In this document: positions 57,086-64,000 of the stretch, piece after piece
Layout of the letters: every line of letters begins with the position of its first letter
Numbering within the stretch: the first letter of the stretch is position 1
Origin: an uncultured Bacteroidales bacterium
Lineage (GTDB): Bacteria; Bacteroidota; Bacteroidia; Bacteroidales; Bacteroidaceae
Direction: 5' to 3'
Length of the DNA: 64,000 bases
NCBI GenBank assembly: GCA_947303715.1
Contig: CAMYYY010000010.1
Coordinates: forward strand, 1-64,000
The notes under the pieces: generated by a model
The model's database searches: none
Told to the model about the DNA's origin: nothing
Seen by the model: only the letters and a program-made list of their open reading frames with translations
Position numbers and translations under genes: made by a program

Positions 57086-58690
57086 ATGAAATCATTTTGG
57101 CCCAAAGCGCTGGCTATCGTCCTCAGCGCACTGTGCATCTATATCGCCGTCCTGCTCACCCGCAACTTCACGCCGCGTGTCATTAACCTCCAGCGCACCG
57201 GCAAAATCGAAGGTCTGCTGAAGCTTGTGGAGAAAAACTATGTCGACACCGTCAACATCGATGCGCTCATCGAGAAGGCTATGCCGCGGGTACTGGCTGA
57301 ACTCGACCCACACTCTGTCTATATCCCTGCTGAAGACCTCGAGCAAACTAACAGCGAGCTGGCAGGCAGTTTCAGCGGCATCGGCATACAGTTCACGATA
57401 CAGAGTGACACCATCTATGTAAGCAACATCATCCACGGAGGCCCCGCTGAGAAAGTCGGTCTCTTCCCCGGCGACCGTATCGTCACCATCGACGACAGCC
57501 TCTTCGTCGGGAAGAAACTCACCAACGAAAGCGCCATGAAGCACCTCAAAGGCCCCAGCGGCACCACAGTCAACGTCGGCGTCAAGCGCGGAAGCGAAAC
57601 GGAGCTCATCCCCTTCTCCATCGTCCGCGGCAACATCCCCGTCAAAAGTGTCGAGGCAGCCTACCTTATCAACGACAAATGGGGACTGCTCTATATCACC
57701 AAATTCGGTGAAACCACCTATGCCGAGACTCTTCTCGCCATCGTCACCCTGCTCCAAAAGGGCATGGAGGGCATCATCATCGACCTTCGCGACAACAACG
57801 GGGGCTATATGGGTGCCGCCATGCAGATGCTCAACGAATTCCTCCCCAAGGGGCAGACTATCGTCTATACCGAGGGCGAGCACTCGCCACGTCACGACTA
57901 CAAAGCCGATGGTTCAGGCTCATGCAAGGAGTTGCCCATCGTCGTCCTCACCGACGAGAGCAGCGCTTCAGCCAGCGAAATCTTCGCCGGAGGCATTCAG
58001 GACAACGACCGCGGCACCATCGTCGGACGCCGCACATTTGGCAAGGGACTTGTCCAGCAGCCGTTTGAATTCTCCGACGGCTCTGCTGTCCGCCTGACCG
58101 TGGCCCGCTACCACACCCCCAGCGGACGCTGCATCCAGAAACCCTACAGCAGCGGCGATGACGAGGACTACCAACTCGACATCCTCACCCGCTACGAGCA
58201 TGGCGAGTTCTTCTCCTCCGACAGCATTCGTCAGGACACCACCGAAACCTTCCGTACCCTCGGCGGACGTACCGTCTACGGCGGCGGAGGCATCATGCCC
58301 GACATTTTCGTACCGCAGGACACCACGGGATTCAACAACTACTACACCGCCCTCTCCCGAAGCGGCTTATTCCGTTCCTACACGTTCAACTATACCGACA
58401 AGAACCGCTCTACCCTCTCGAAGTACACCGACTATCCCTCGCTGCTCGGCTACCTGAAATCCTCCTCTGTCCTGGAAGGATTCTACAACGCCGCCACCAG
58501 CAAGGGCGTCCGTACCCCCTCGGCAGCTGAGCGCGCGGAAGCTAACAAGAATGTTGAAACCGTCGTCTATGGCAACATCATCTACAACATGCTCGGCATG
58601 GACGAGTATATCCAGTTCCTCAACAGCACCGACCCCGTCGTGCTCCGTGCAGTTGAAGTCCTCGAACGAGGCGAAAGCAAACCAGTATAA
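57086..58690 (+). CDS. S41-family carboxy-terminal processing protease
   Basis: 534 residues with an N-terminal signal-anchor (ALAIVLSALCIYIAVLL). A PDZ domain (GSFSGIGIQFTIQSDTIYVS, GPAEKVGLFPGDRIVTID) and the tail-protease domain: GIIIDLRDNNGGYMG, the Ser in DESSASASEIFAGGIQDND near 292 and the Lys in GRRTFGKGLVQQP near 318. The protein acts in the periplasm on the C-termini of envelope proteins. The length is normal for Bacteroidetes CtpA types. Confidence 0.93.
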   Translation: MKSFWPKALAIVLSALCIYIAVLLTRNFTPRVINLQRTGKIEGLLKLVEKNYVDTVNIDALIEKAMPRVLAELDPHSVYIPAEDLEQTNSELAGSFSGIGIQFTIQSDTIYVSNIIHGGPAEKVGLFPGDRIVTIDDSLFVGKKLTNESAMKHLKGPSGTTVNVGVKRGSETELIPFSIVRGNIPVKSVEAAYLINDKWGLLYITKFGETTYAETLLAIVTLLQKGMEGIIIDLRDNNGGYMGAAMQMLNEFLPKGQTIVYTEGEHSPRHDYKADGSGSCKELPIVVLTDESSASASEIFAGGIQDNDRGTIVGRRTFGKGLVQQPFEFSDGSAVRLTVARYHTPSGRCIQKPYSSGDDEDYQLDILTRYEHGEFFSSDSIRQDTTETFRTLGGRTVYGGGGIMPDIFVPQDTTGFNNYYTALSRSGLFRSYTFNYTDKNRSTLSKYTDYPSLLGYLKSSSVLEGFYNAATSKGVRTPSAAERAEANKNVETVVYGNIIYNMLGMDEYIQFLNSTDPVVLRAVEVLERGESKPV

Positions 58691-58706
58691 TATTTTAGAA
58701 TTAGGA

Positions 58707-59750
58707 ATGGGGAATAAGATTCAATTCCAATGCGACTATAACGAGGGAGCGCACCCTCTCATCCTTCAGCGGCTTGCCGAAACCAACTACGTCCAAACCC
58801 CCGGCTATGGTGAGGACGAGTTTTGTGCCCATGCCCGCGAACTCATTCGTGGTGCCTGCAAAGCCCCTGAAGCCGATGTCCACTTCCTCGTAGGAGGCAC
58901 ACAGACCAATGCCACCGTCATCGCCTCTGCCCTCCGCCCCCATCAGGGCGTGCTCTGCGCCGAGACGGGGCATATCAACGTCCACGAAACAGGAGCTGTC
59001 GAACATACTGGCCACAAAGTGCTTGCCCTGCCCGCTACTGACGGAAAAATCACCGCTACCCAAGTAGCTGAAGCCCTGCAGGGACATCACGACGACGTGA
59101 ATTTCGAGCACATGGTTCAGCCGGGCATGGTCTATATCTCCCTCCCGACAGAATTTGGCACCGTCTACTCGCTGGCTGAACTCACAGCCATCAGCGATGT
59201 TTGCAGGAAATGGAATGTTCCCTTGTTTGTGGATGGAGCCCGACTCGGCTACGGCCTGATGTCGCCCCGTTGCAATGTCACCCTCACAGACCTTGCTCGT
59301 TTAGCTGACGTCTTTTACATTGGCGGCACAAAACAGGGCGCCCTTTTTGGCGAAGCCGTCGTCATCACCGCCGATTCCTTGAAGCGCGACTTCCGCTACC
59401 ACATTAAGCAGAACGGCGGCATGCTGGCCAAGGGACGTCTGCTGGGCATTCAGTTCGAAACGCTCTTCACCGACAACCTCTACTTCGACATGGCTTCCCG
59501 CGCCATCCGTCTGGCACAGCGCATTCACGATGCCTTTGCCGCCAAGGGTATCCCCTTCCACGTCAATAGTCCCACGAACCAGCAATTCCCCATCCTTACG
59601 GAAAGCCAACGCGAGGCCCTTGACCGTGATTTCGTGTCCGACTTCTGGTGCCGTCTCGACGAAAACCATTGCTGCGTCCGCTATTGTACCAGCTGGGCTA
59701 CAAAGGATGAGGCCGTTGACCGCCTCGTTGCCGCCATCCAGAACCTTTGA
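58707..59750 (+). CDS. Threonine aldolase-like PLP enzyme
   Basis: 347 residues from ATG at 58707 (MGNKIQFQCDYNEGAHPLIL); upstream is an in-frame shadow of the S41 gene. Fold-type I: VGGTQTNATVIASALRPHQG near 63, ETGHINVHETGAVEHTGH, FVDGARLGYGL near 175 (Asp for the pyridine N) and the Schiff-base Lys in YIGGTKQGALFGEA near 205. It belongs to the beta-eliminating lyase family; low-specificity threonine aldolase is likely. The start has the leader TTAGAATTAGGA from a dispersed repeat that supplies its AGGA. Confidence 0.85.
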   Translation: MGNKIQFQCDYNEGAHPLILQRLAETNYVQTPGYGEDEFCAHARELIRGACKAPEADVHFLVGGTQTNATVIASALRPHQGVLCAETGHINVHETGAVEHTGHKVLALPATDGKITATQVAEALQGHHDDVNFEHMVQPGMVYISLPTEFGTVYSLAELTAISDVCRKWNVPLFVDGARLGYGLMSPRCNVTLTDLARLADVFYIGGTKQGALFGEAVVITADSLKRDFRYHIKQNGGMLAKGRLLGIQFETLFTDNLYFDMASRAIRLAQRIHDAFAAKGIPFHVNSPTNQQFPILTESQREALDRDFVSDFWCRLDENHCCVRYCTSWATKDEAVDRLVAAIQNL

Positions 59751-59780
59751 TTGTTTCGTCCTACATTATAATATTGAATC

Positions 59781-60248
59781 ATGCCTTCCTTCGACGACGT
59801 CTTCCATCGTCTCTCCGCCCGCTGCTCTATTACCGAGCTTTGCTTGTCTGACATCCAAAAGAAGCTGGATGCGACGGAACTCTCGGACGAAGAAAAGGAG
59901 CGCATCATCCGTCGTCTGCTCGATGAGGGCTATGTAGACGAAGCACGTTATGCTCGTGCTTTCGTTCGCGACAAGTTCCGCTTCAGCGGATGGGGAAGGG
60001 TGAAGATTGCCCAAGGTTTGCGCGCCAAGCAGATTTCCTCTGCCGATATTCAGGAAGCCCTGAAGGAGATTGACGAAGAAGACTATTGTTTTGCCCTACG
60101 CGATGCTATAACAGCGAAACGCCGCACGCTTCGAGGGGCATCGGACTACGAAACGAACGCCAAGCTTATCCGTTTCGCCCAAAGCCGAGGCTACGAAATG
60201 GCAGTCATTCTGAAAGAAATAAAAGGGAATGGCAGCGATTGGGACTGA
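59781..60248 (+). CDS. recX: RecX regulator of recombination
   Basis: 155 residues made of three helix bundles typical of RecX: RLSARCSITELCLSDIQKKL, SDEEKERIIRRLLDEGYVDE, YARAFVRDKFRFSGWGRVKI, QGLRAKQISSADIQEALKEI. It binds RecA filaments and limits RecA activity. recA is not in the window. The 3' end overlaps the comF start. Confidence 0.9.
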   Translation: MPSFDDVFHRLSARCSITELCLSDIQKKLDATELSDEEKERIIRRLLDEGYVDEARYARAFVRDKFRFSGWGRVKIAQGLRAKQISSADIQEALKEIDEEDYCFALRDAITAKRRTLRGASDYETNAKLIRFAQSRGYEMAVILKEIKGNGSDWD

Positions 60249-60927
60249 CATCAGGATGCTGTTGTTTCCCCGTTTCTGCAAAGTATGCGGGAGCAAGCTG
60301 GGCAAAAGCGAAGATCATATCTGCACCGTATGTCTGCGACAGCTGCCGATGACGCACTACGACCCCATAGCGCTGAATCCCGTCATGCAGCATTTTGTGG
60401 GATTTCCCACCGTACAGCATGCTTCGGCTTTCTATTTCTATACCCACGGCAACAAATACACCTCGTTGATTACCCAATCCAAATACTCCGACAAGCCAGA
60501 AATCGGGCAGTATTTGGGACGTTTAGCAGCCTCGGAACTGGAGAAAAGCGGTTTCTTTGAGGGTATCGACTGCCTGATTCCCGTCCCGCTTTCACGATGG
60601 AGGCGATGGAAGCGAGGCTACAACCAGAGCGAATGGATTGCACGTGGACTTGCCGAGGTTGCCCGGCTACCCCTTACGACAGGTAGTCTCATACGCTTCA
60701 AGCACAACGAAACGCAGACTCACATGACTCGCGACGAGCGTTGGAAGAATGTTCAGGGCATCTTTGCCGTTCGTCATCCCGAGCGTCTAGCAGGACGTCA
60801 TGTGCTAATTGTTGATGATGTCATCACTACGGGTGCGACCCTGATGTCGTGCGCCGAAACGCTTTCAAACGCTGTCCCCGACATTCGCATCAGCATCTTC
60901 ACCCTTGCCGCTGCGCAAAACGATTAA
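60229..60927 (+). CDS. comF: ComF-family phosphoribosyltransferase-like protein
   Basis: 232 residues. N-terminal zinc ribbon with CKVCGSKLGKSEDHICTVC near 18-36, then a double-arginine stretch LSRWRRWKRGYNQSEWIARG and the PRPP loop VLIVDDVITTGATL near 194. ComF helps to bring in single-stranded DNA during natural transformation. A start at 60256, after the recX stop, is an alternative; the longer one keeps the usual ten residues before LLFP. Convergent with prmC, 3 bases apart. Confidence 0.9.
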   Translation: MAAIGTDIRMLLFPRFCKVCGSKLGKSEDHICTVCLRQLPMTHYDPIALNPVMQHFVGFPTVQHASAFYFYTHGNKYTSLITQSKYSDKPEIGQYLGRLAASELEKSGFFEGIDCLIPVPLSRWRRWKRGYNQSEWIARGLAEVARLPLTTGSLIRFKHNETQTHMTRDERWKNVQGIFAVRHPERLAGRHVLIVDDVITTGATLMSCAETLSNAVPDIRISIFTLAAAQND

Positions 60928-60930
60928 TCC

Positions 60931-61824
60931 TCATTTTCTACAAGTCACGATACGGGACTTGCCGTACATATCCTCCTTCAGCGCGACATCCCGGTATCCC
61001 CAAAGACGGAACAACGTGGCTGTCTCCCGGCCAAAGGCGCTGTTGATTTCCACAGCTATCCACCCCCCGTCGGCCAGCACCTCCGTCTGCCCCAGGCGTG
61101 CCAGCGCACGATAGAAGATGAGGGGGTCGTCATCGGGCACGAACAGGGCTTGCGACGGCTCCCACGCCGTCACGCGCTCCTCCATCGCCATCCGCTCACA
61201 CTCCCTGACGTAGGGAGGATTAGAGACAATGCACGCACACCCTTTGGGCAGTATCTCCATTATATTGTTGACTCGTTGACCCATTGACTTTTCGACTATT
61301 TCAAGCACATCTGCCCGAAGGAACTGCACCTTCACTCCTGCCCTCTCCGCGTTTTCACGCGCCACTTCCAACGCCTCCTCCGACACGTCAAGAGCCGTCA
61401 CCTCGGCCTCCTTCAACGCTTTCGCCAGCGCAATCGCAATACATCCGCTCCCTGTGCCAACGTCCAAGATACGAACGGCTCGTCCGCCCGCCAAATGTAA
61501 AGAGGCGACACGTCGCGTCTCCTCTACCAACTCTGCGGTTTCAGGGCGGGGAATAAGCACCCGCTTGTCAACCTTCAGCTCCAATCCCGCAAACGGAGCC
61601 GTGCCCAGCACATATTGCAGCGGCTCGCCCTTCTGCAAACGCCCGACAGCCTCGTCGAGCCATGCCTTCTGCTCTTCACTCAGCGACACGCTTTCACCCA
61701 ACAAGAACGAGGTTTCGCCTATGCCCAGCCCCTCCACACAAAGCGCGCGAATCACCGTACGGAGTTCATCGTCAGCGTATAGCCCGTCCAGCGCCATACT
61801 GATTTTATTTGTCAGTTGCTTCAT
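60931..61824 (-). CDS. prmC: Peptide chain release factor methyltransferase PrmC
   Basis: 297 residues. SAM site ILDVGTGSGCIAIALAKALK near 117, the catalytic SNPPYVRECE near 204-213 and the N-terminal domain with LLGESVSLSEEQKAWLDEAV and PLQYVLGTAPFAG. It methylates the Gln of the GGQ motif in release factors. Between VLEIV and the NPPY strand lies an insertion (KSMGQRVNNIMEILPKG) coded by a TTGACT-type repeat (61265-61298). The -7 box is only 4 bases before this ATG, so the real start may be Met10 at 61797. Confidence 0.94.
   Translation of the reverse strand: MKQLTNKISMALDGLYADDELRTVIRALCVEGLGIGETSFLLGESVSLSEEQKAWLDEAVGRLQKGEPLQYVLGTAPFAGLELKVDKRVLIPRPETAELVEETRRVASLHLAGGRAVRILDVGTGSGCIAIALAKALKEAEVTALDVSEEALEVARENAERAGVKVQFLRADVLEIVEKSMGQRVNNIMEILPKGCACIVSNPPYVRECERMAMEERVTAWEPSQALFVPDDDPLIFYRALARLGQTEVLADGGWIAVEINSAFGRETATLFRLWGYRDVALKEDMYGKSRIVTCRK
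61265..61298. repeat. TTGACTCGTTGACC-type repeat inside prmC
   Basis: TTGACTCGTTGACC, then CATTGACTTTTCGACT, in frame within prmC. It resembles 35350-35417 in the DUF6057-like gene. Confidence 0.7.
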
Positions 61825-61828
61825 ACCG

Positions 61829-61860
61829 CGAAGGTACGGCTTTTTCCCTTCTTTTGCAAA
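61829..61860 (-). promoter_or_regulatory. prmC promoter
   Basis: On the minus strand TTTG (61857-61860), exactly 20 bases, TACCTTCG (61829-61836). The transcript would start at or inside the annotated start codon, which points to a leaderless message or the later start at 61797. Confidence 0.7.
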
Positions 61861-61919
61861 AAAGAAAGTATCTTTCTTATAATCTTTAAGGGCTTCGCCT
61901 CATAAAAAACAAAAATTAT

Positions 61920-62104
61920 TTTGCTTTTTCGCTCGGCTCACCCTATCTTTAAGAGATTCCAGCCCTTTTAGATAGGGGTCGCCTCGGAACGGACGGAACA
62001 GCGAGAGCAAAGCAAACCTGTTTGCTCTGCCGAGTCGTGACGAACGAAAACGCAGTTAAATATCCAAATAAATTTGGTATTTCGCTCGGCTCGCCCTATC
62101 TTTG
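61920..62104 (+). repeat. Dispersed element with two tandem promoters, third copy
   Basis: Promoter 1: TTTG (61920-61923), spacer CTTTTTCGCTCGGCTCACCC, TATCTTTA (61944-61951). CCCTATCT (61941-61948) pairs with AGATAGGG downstream (61970-61977), forming a long hairpin, followed by GCCTCGGA. The next part has GAGCAAA/TTTGCTC arms (62004-62027). Promoter 2: TTTG (62073-62076), spacer GTATTTCGCTCGGCTCGCCC, TATCTTTG (62097-62104), just 19 bases before the ATG at 62124. The gap 61825-62123 holds no gene. Confidence 0.85.
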
Positions 62105-62123
62105 CGGAGAAATCAAGAAAAAA

Positions 62124-64000
62124 ATGAAACGCCTGCTCATCGCGCTCCTGTTGCTCTCTTTTCTTACCGTTTCGGCAAGAAATGAGAAGTACATTGTCCA
62201 CTACGCCATCAAGCTGGCGGGGGTAACGTGCGACAGGGATTGCGGTTTTCAGCAAAAGATTGTTGGGGACAAATTCCACGACACAGAAGGCGTGCCCTAC
62301 GTCCGCTATCGCTATGCCGATGATGTGATAAACATCACCTGGCATGCGTCCGACAACGCCTTCGACTACAACATCATCAACAAGACAAATTCCGCTATGT
62401 CCATCCACACCAGCCGTATCTTTGCCCGCGACTGGGACAACCACCCGACGAGCTTCGGCTACTCGCTGGAAAGGCCTTGGTCTCCAGCCGTCTGGTCAGT
62501 CCCTTCAGGGACGGTGGCAAGCGGATTCCTTATCCCTCTGGACAACTATCCCGACAAGCCTTTGCTGCCCAACACTTTCTCCACCCGTAAACGTGCCGAC
62601 CGGGAGGGCCGCAAGTTCATCGGAAAAACATTCCGAATGCTTTTCCCCGTCCAAGTGGGCACAGATGTATATAAATACCGATTCACCTTTGTTGTTGACA
62701 AAATTGTTGCCATAACCGAGTGGAACGAGAGCGATGCTGAGCAGCAGGACGCAGAAGAAGACGAATCGAAAGCCCTCCGCAACGGCGAAATCGAAATCTA
62801 CACCCCTCGCAGCATCAAGGAAAAAGGGGTAGCGGCACCCGTCGCGCCGAAAAATTCCAAGCGCATCTACGCCCCTTTGATGGAGAGCAACGACAAGCCC
62901 ACCGGCTTGCTGGTTGACCTGCTGAAAAGGGCTTCGCTCATCAACTACTTCAACCAGCATTGCCAGCAGGAAAAAGTCTATCTGCACCTCGACAACACAG
63001 CGTACTTCCAAGGCGAGACCATTTGGTATGCCGCCAACGTGGTGGATGCCACTACGGGAGGCGAGGCTGCCAGCAAGGTGCTCTATGTGGAGTTGCTTTC
63101 GCCGACGGGCGTGGTGCTTAGACAGCAGAAGCTGAAGGTGGTTGACGGGCGTTGTCACGGCTCGTTCCCCCTCATCGACACCTCCGTCGAAGAAGCCGTC
63201 GCCCTGCGCGGAGCCATCGGCTACCCAAGCGGCTACTACCAAATCCGCGCCTACACCCGCGCCATGCTCAATTTTGATGATGCTGCCATCTTCTCGCGCG
63301 TCATTCCCGTCTATAAGGCTCCCGAAAAGGAGGGCGAATACGACAATCCCGTCATGCGTCAGTATAATGGCAAGGAGACTAATCGCCCCGAACTGGCAAA
63401 AGCCGACCGTCCGAAAGCGCTGAACGTCCAGTTCTTCCCCGAGGGCGGACATCTGATTGCCGGCGTCGAGTGCCGTATCGCCTTCAAGGCTACCGACGAG
63501 CACGGGCACGGCGTCGATATCGAAGGCATAACGGATGCCGAAGGAAATACGCTCACCATCCCCCTCCAGCACAACGGCATGGGCAGTTTCCTCTTCCTGA
63601 CCACCGATGAGAAGAGAGGTGAAAACATACGCGTGCGCTATGGAGGAAAGAACTACACCTTCCCCCTCCCTATCGCCGAGCGCAAGGGCTGCGCGCTGCA
63701 AATCAATTCCTCCGCAACGGGAGACATCTCCATTTCCGTTTCTGCCCGCGCCCTTGATGCCGACAGCGTGCTGGCCTACACCATCACCAATCACGGGCAG
63801 CTCTGCGCCTTCGACACCCTTCACATCGCCTGTCCGCCAGAGCCTGTACTCGGCTACACCGTTGTCAGCATTCCCCACATCATCATCCCCGCCGACGCTC
63901 TTCCCGTAGGCGTCTGTCAGTTTACGCTCTACAATCCTGCGGGCGACATCTATGCCCAGCGCCTCTTCTTCGTCGATGGTGAAATCCCCACCCAGACCCT
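62124..64000 (+). CDS. Large macroglobulin-like / TonB-associated surface protein, cut by the right edge
   Basis: At least 625 codons, open at the right edge. A signal peptide (MKRLLIALLLLSFLTVSA) is followed by a beta domain (30-220), a linker, then an MG2-like domain beginning EKVYLHLDNTAYFQGETIWY near 290 and VLYVELLSPTGVVLRQQKLK, then FFPEGGHLIAGVECRIAFKA near 435. This order occurs in Bacteroidetes proteins that continue with carboxypeptidase-like and TonB-plug domains. The start has GGAGAAATCAAG before it and is placed right after the second promoter of the preceding repeat. What it binds is unknown. Confidence 0.85.
   Translation, partial: MKRLLIALLLLSFLTVSARNEKYIVHYAIKLAGVTCDRDCGFQQKIVGDKFHDTEGVPYVRYRYADDVINITWHASDNAFDYNIINKTNSAMSIHTSRIFARDWDNHPTSFGYSLERPWSPAVWSVPSGTVASGFLIPLDNYPDKPLLPNTFSTRKRADREGRKFIGKTFRMLFPVQVGTDVYKYRFTFVVDKIVAITEWNESDAEQQDAEEDESKALRNGEIEIYTPRSIKEKGVAAPVAPKNSKRIYAPLMESNDKPTGLLVDLLKRASLINYFNQHCQQEKVYLHLDNTAYFQGETIWYAANVVDATTGGEAASKVLYVELLSPTGVVLRQQKLKVVDGRCHGSFPLIDTSVEEAVALRGAIGYPSGYYQIRAYTRAMLNFDDAAIFSRVIPVYKAPEKEGEYDNPVMRQYNGKETNRPELAKADRPKALNVQFFPEGGHLIAGVECRIAFKATDEHGHGVDIEGITDAEGNTLTIPLQHNGMGSFLFLTTDEKRGENIRVRYGGKNYTFPLPIAERKGCALQINSSATGDISISVSARALDADSVLAYTITNHGQLCAFDTLHIACPPEPVLGYTVVSIPHIIIPADALPVGVCQFTLYNPAGDIYAQRLFFVDGEIPTQT

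Overview
The window reads as a chromosomal segment of a plant-fibre-degrading member of the Bacteroidales, most like Prevotella/Prevotellaceae. The grounds are promoters of the Bacteroidetes form (TTTG, a spacer of about 20 bases, TAnnTTTG), a full bat aerotolerance locus, a V-type ATPase operon with its DUF2764 companion, VirE_N/VapE plus HU-like islands, and periplasmic or lipid-anchored carbohydrate-active enzymes. This is inference from gene content; no rRNA or tRNA gene was seen.

Layout. 1-1160: an AT-rich, frameshifted remnant of a repeat protein (open at the left edge) and a 22-bp tandem array. 1164-14989 (all minus): a long co-directional run, read in transcription order as ftsY, rimO, a HU-type protein, a HU-TM-LysM fusion, moxR, a DUF58 protein, a short BatD-like protein, batA, batB, batC, batD, batE, a PAP2 phosphatase and a small HTH protein. 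15165-20841: a CE15 glucuronoyl esterase, a DUF486 membrane protein, a TPR/PD40 protein, uridine phosphorylase and mnmE. 21011-30884: a saccharolytic stretch with an MBL hydrolase, GH78-like and GH106 rhamnosidases, a lipoprotein, RidA and a two-domain CE6-CE1 esterase. 30969-36225 (minus): a three-gene unit of a DUF6057-like membrane protein, a PD40 lipoprotein with a CxxCH haem motif, and a histidine acid phosphatase. 36489-37859: a Tat-exported ferredoxin-type aldo/keto reductase.

38208-45619 looks like an island at the 3' end of atpK. It is bounded by two direct copies of the last 56 bases of atpK coding sequence and holds a GH26 mannanase that lacks its 5' end, a DUF3857 protein, a DUF4268 nuclease-like protein, a VirE_N/VapE replication pair and two HU-like proteins. 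45554-53036 (minus) is the V-ATPase operon E-DUF2764-A-B-D-I-K. 53222-64000 holds asparaginase, an M3 peptidase, dCMP deaminase, an S41 protease, a threonine-aldolase-like enzyme, recX, comF, prmC (minus) and a large macroglobulin-like cell-surface protein that runs off the right edge.

Three kinds of non-coding structure stand out. (1) At least six intergenic arrays have a period of exactly 21 or 22 bp. Each has its own unit sequence, most units hold a short palindrome, and the spacing equals two DNA turns. (2) A dispersed promoter-bearing repeat keeps the 20-base spacer between the -33 and -7 boxes nearly constant, with the core TCGCTC. (3) Several families of short dispersed repeats have entered coding sequence, including one that supplies the hydrophobic core of the BatE signal peptide. 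The most unusual proteins are the HU-TM-LysM fusion, which could physically link nucleoid and cell wall, and the PD40/haem-c lipoprotein unit.
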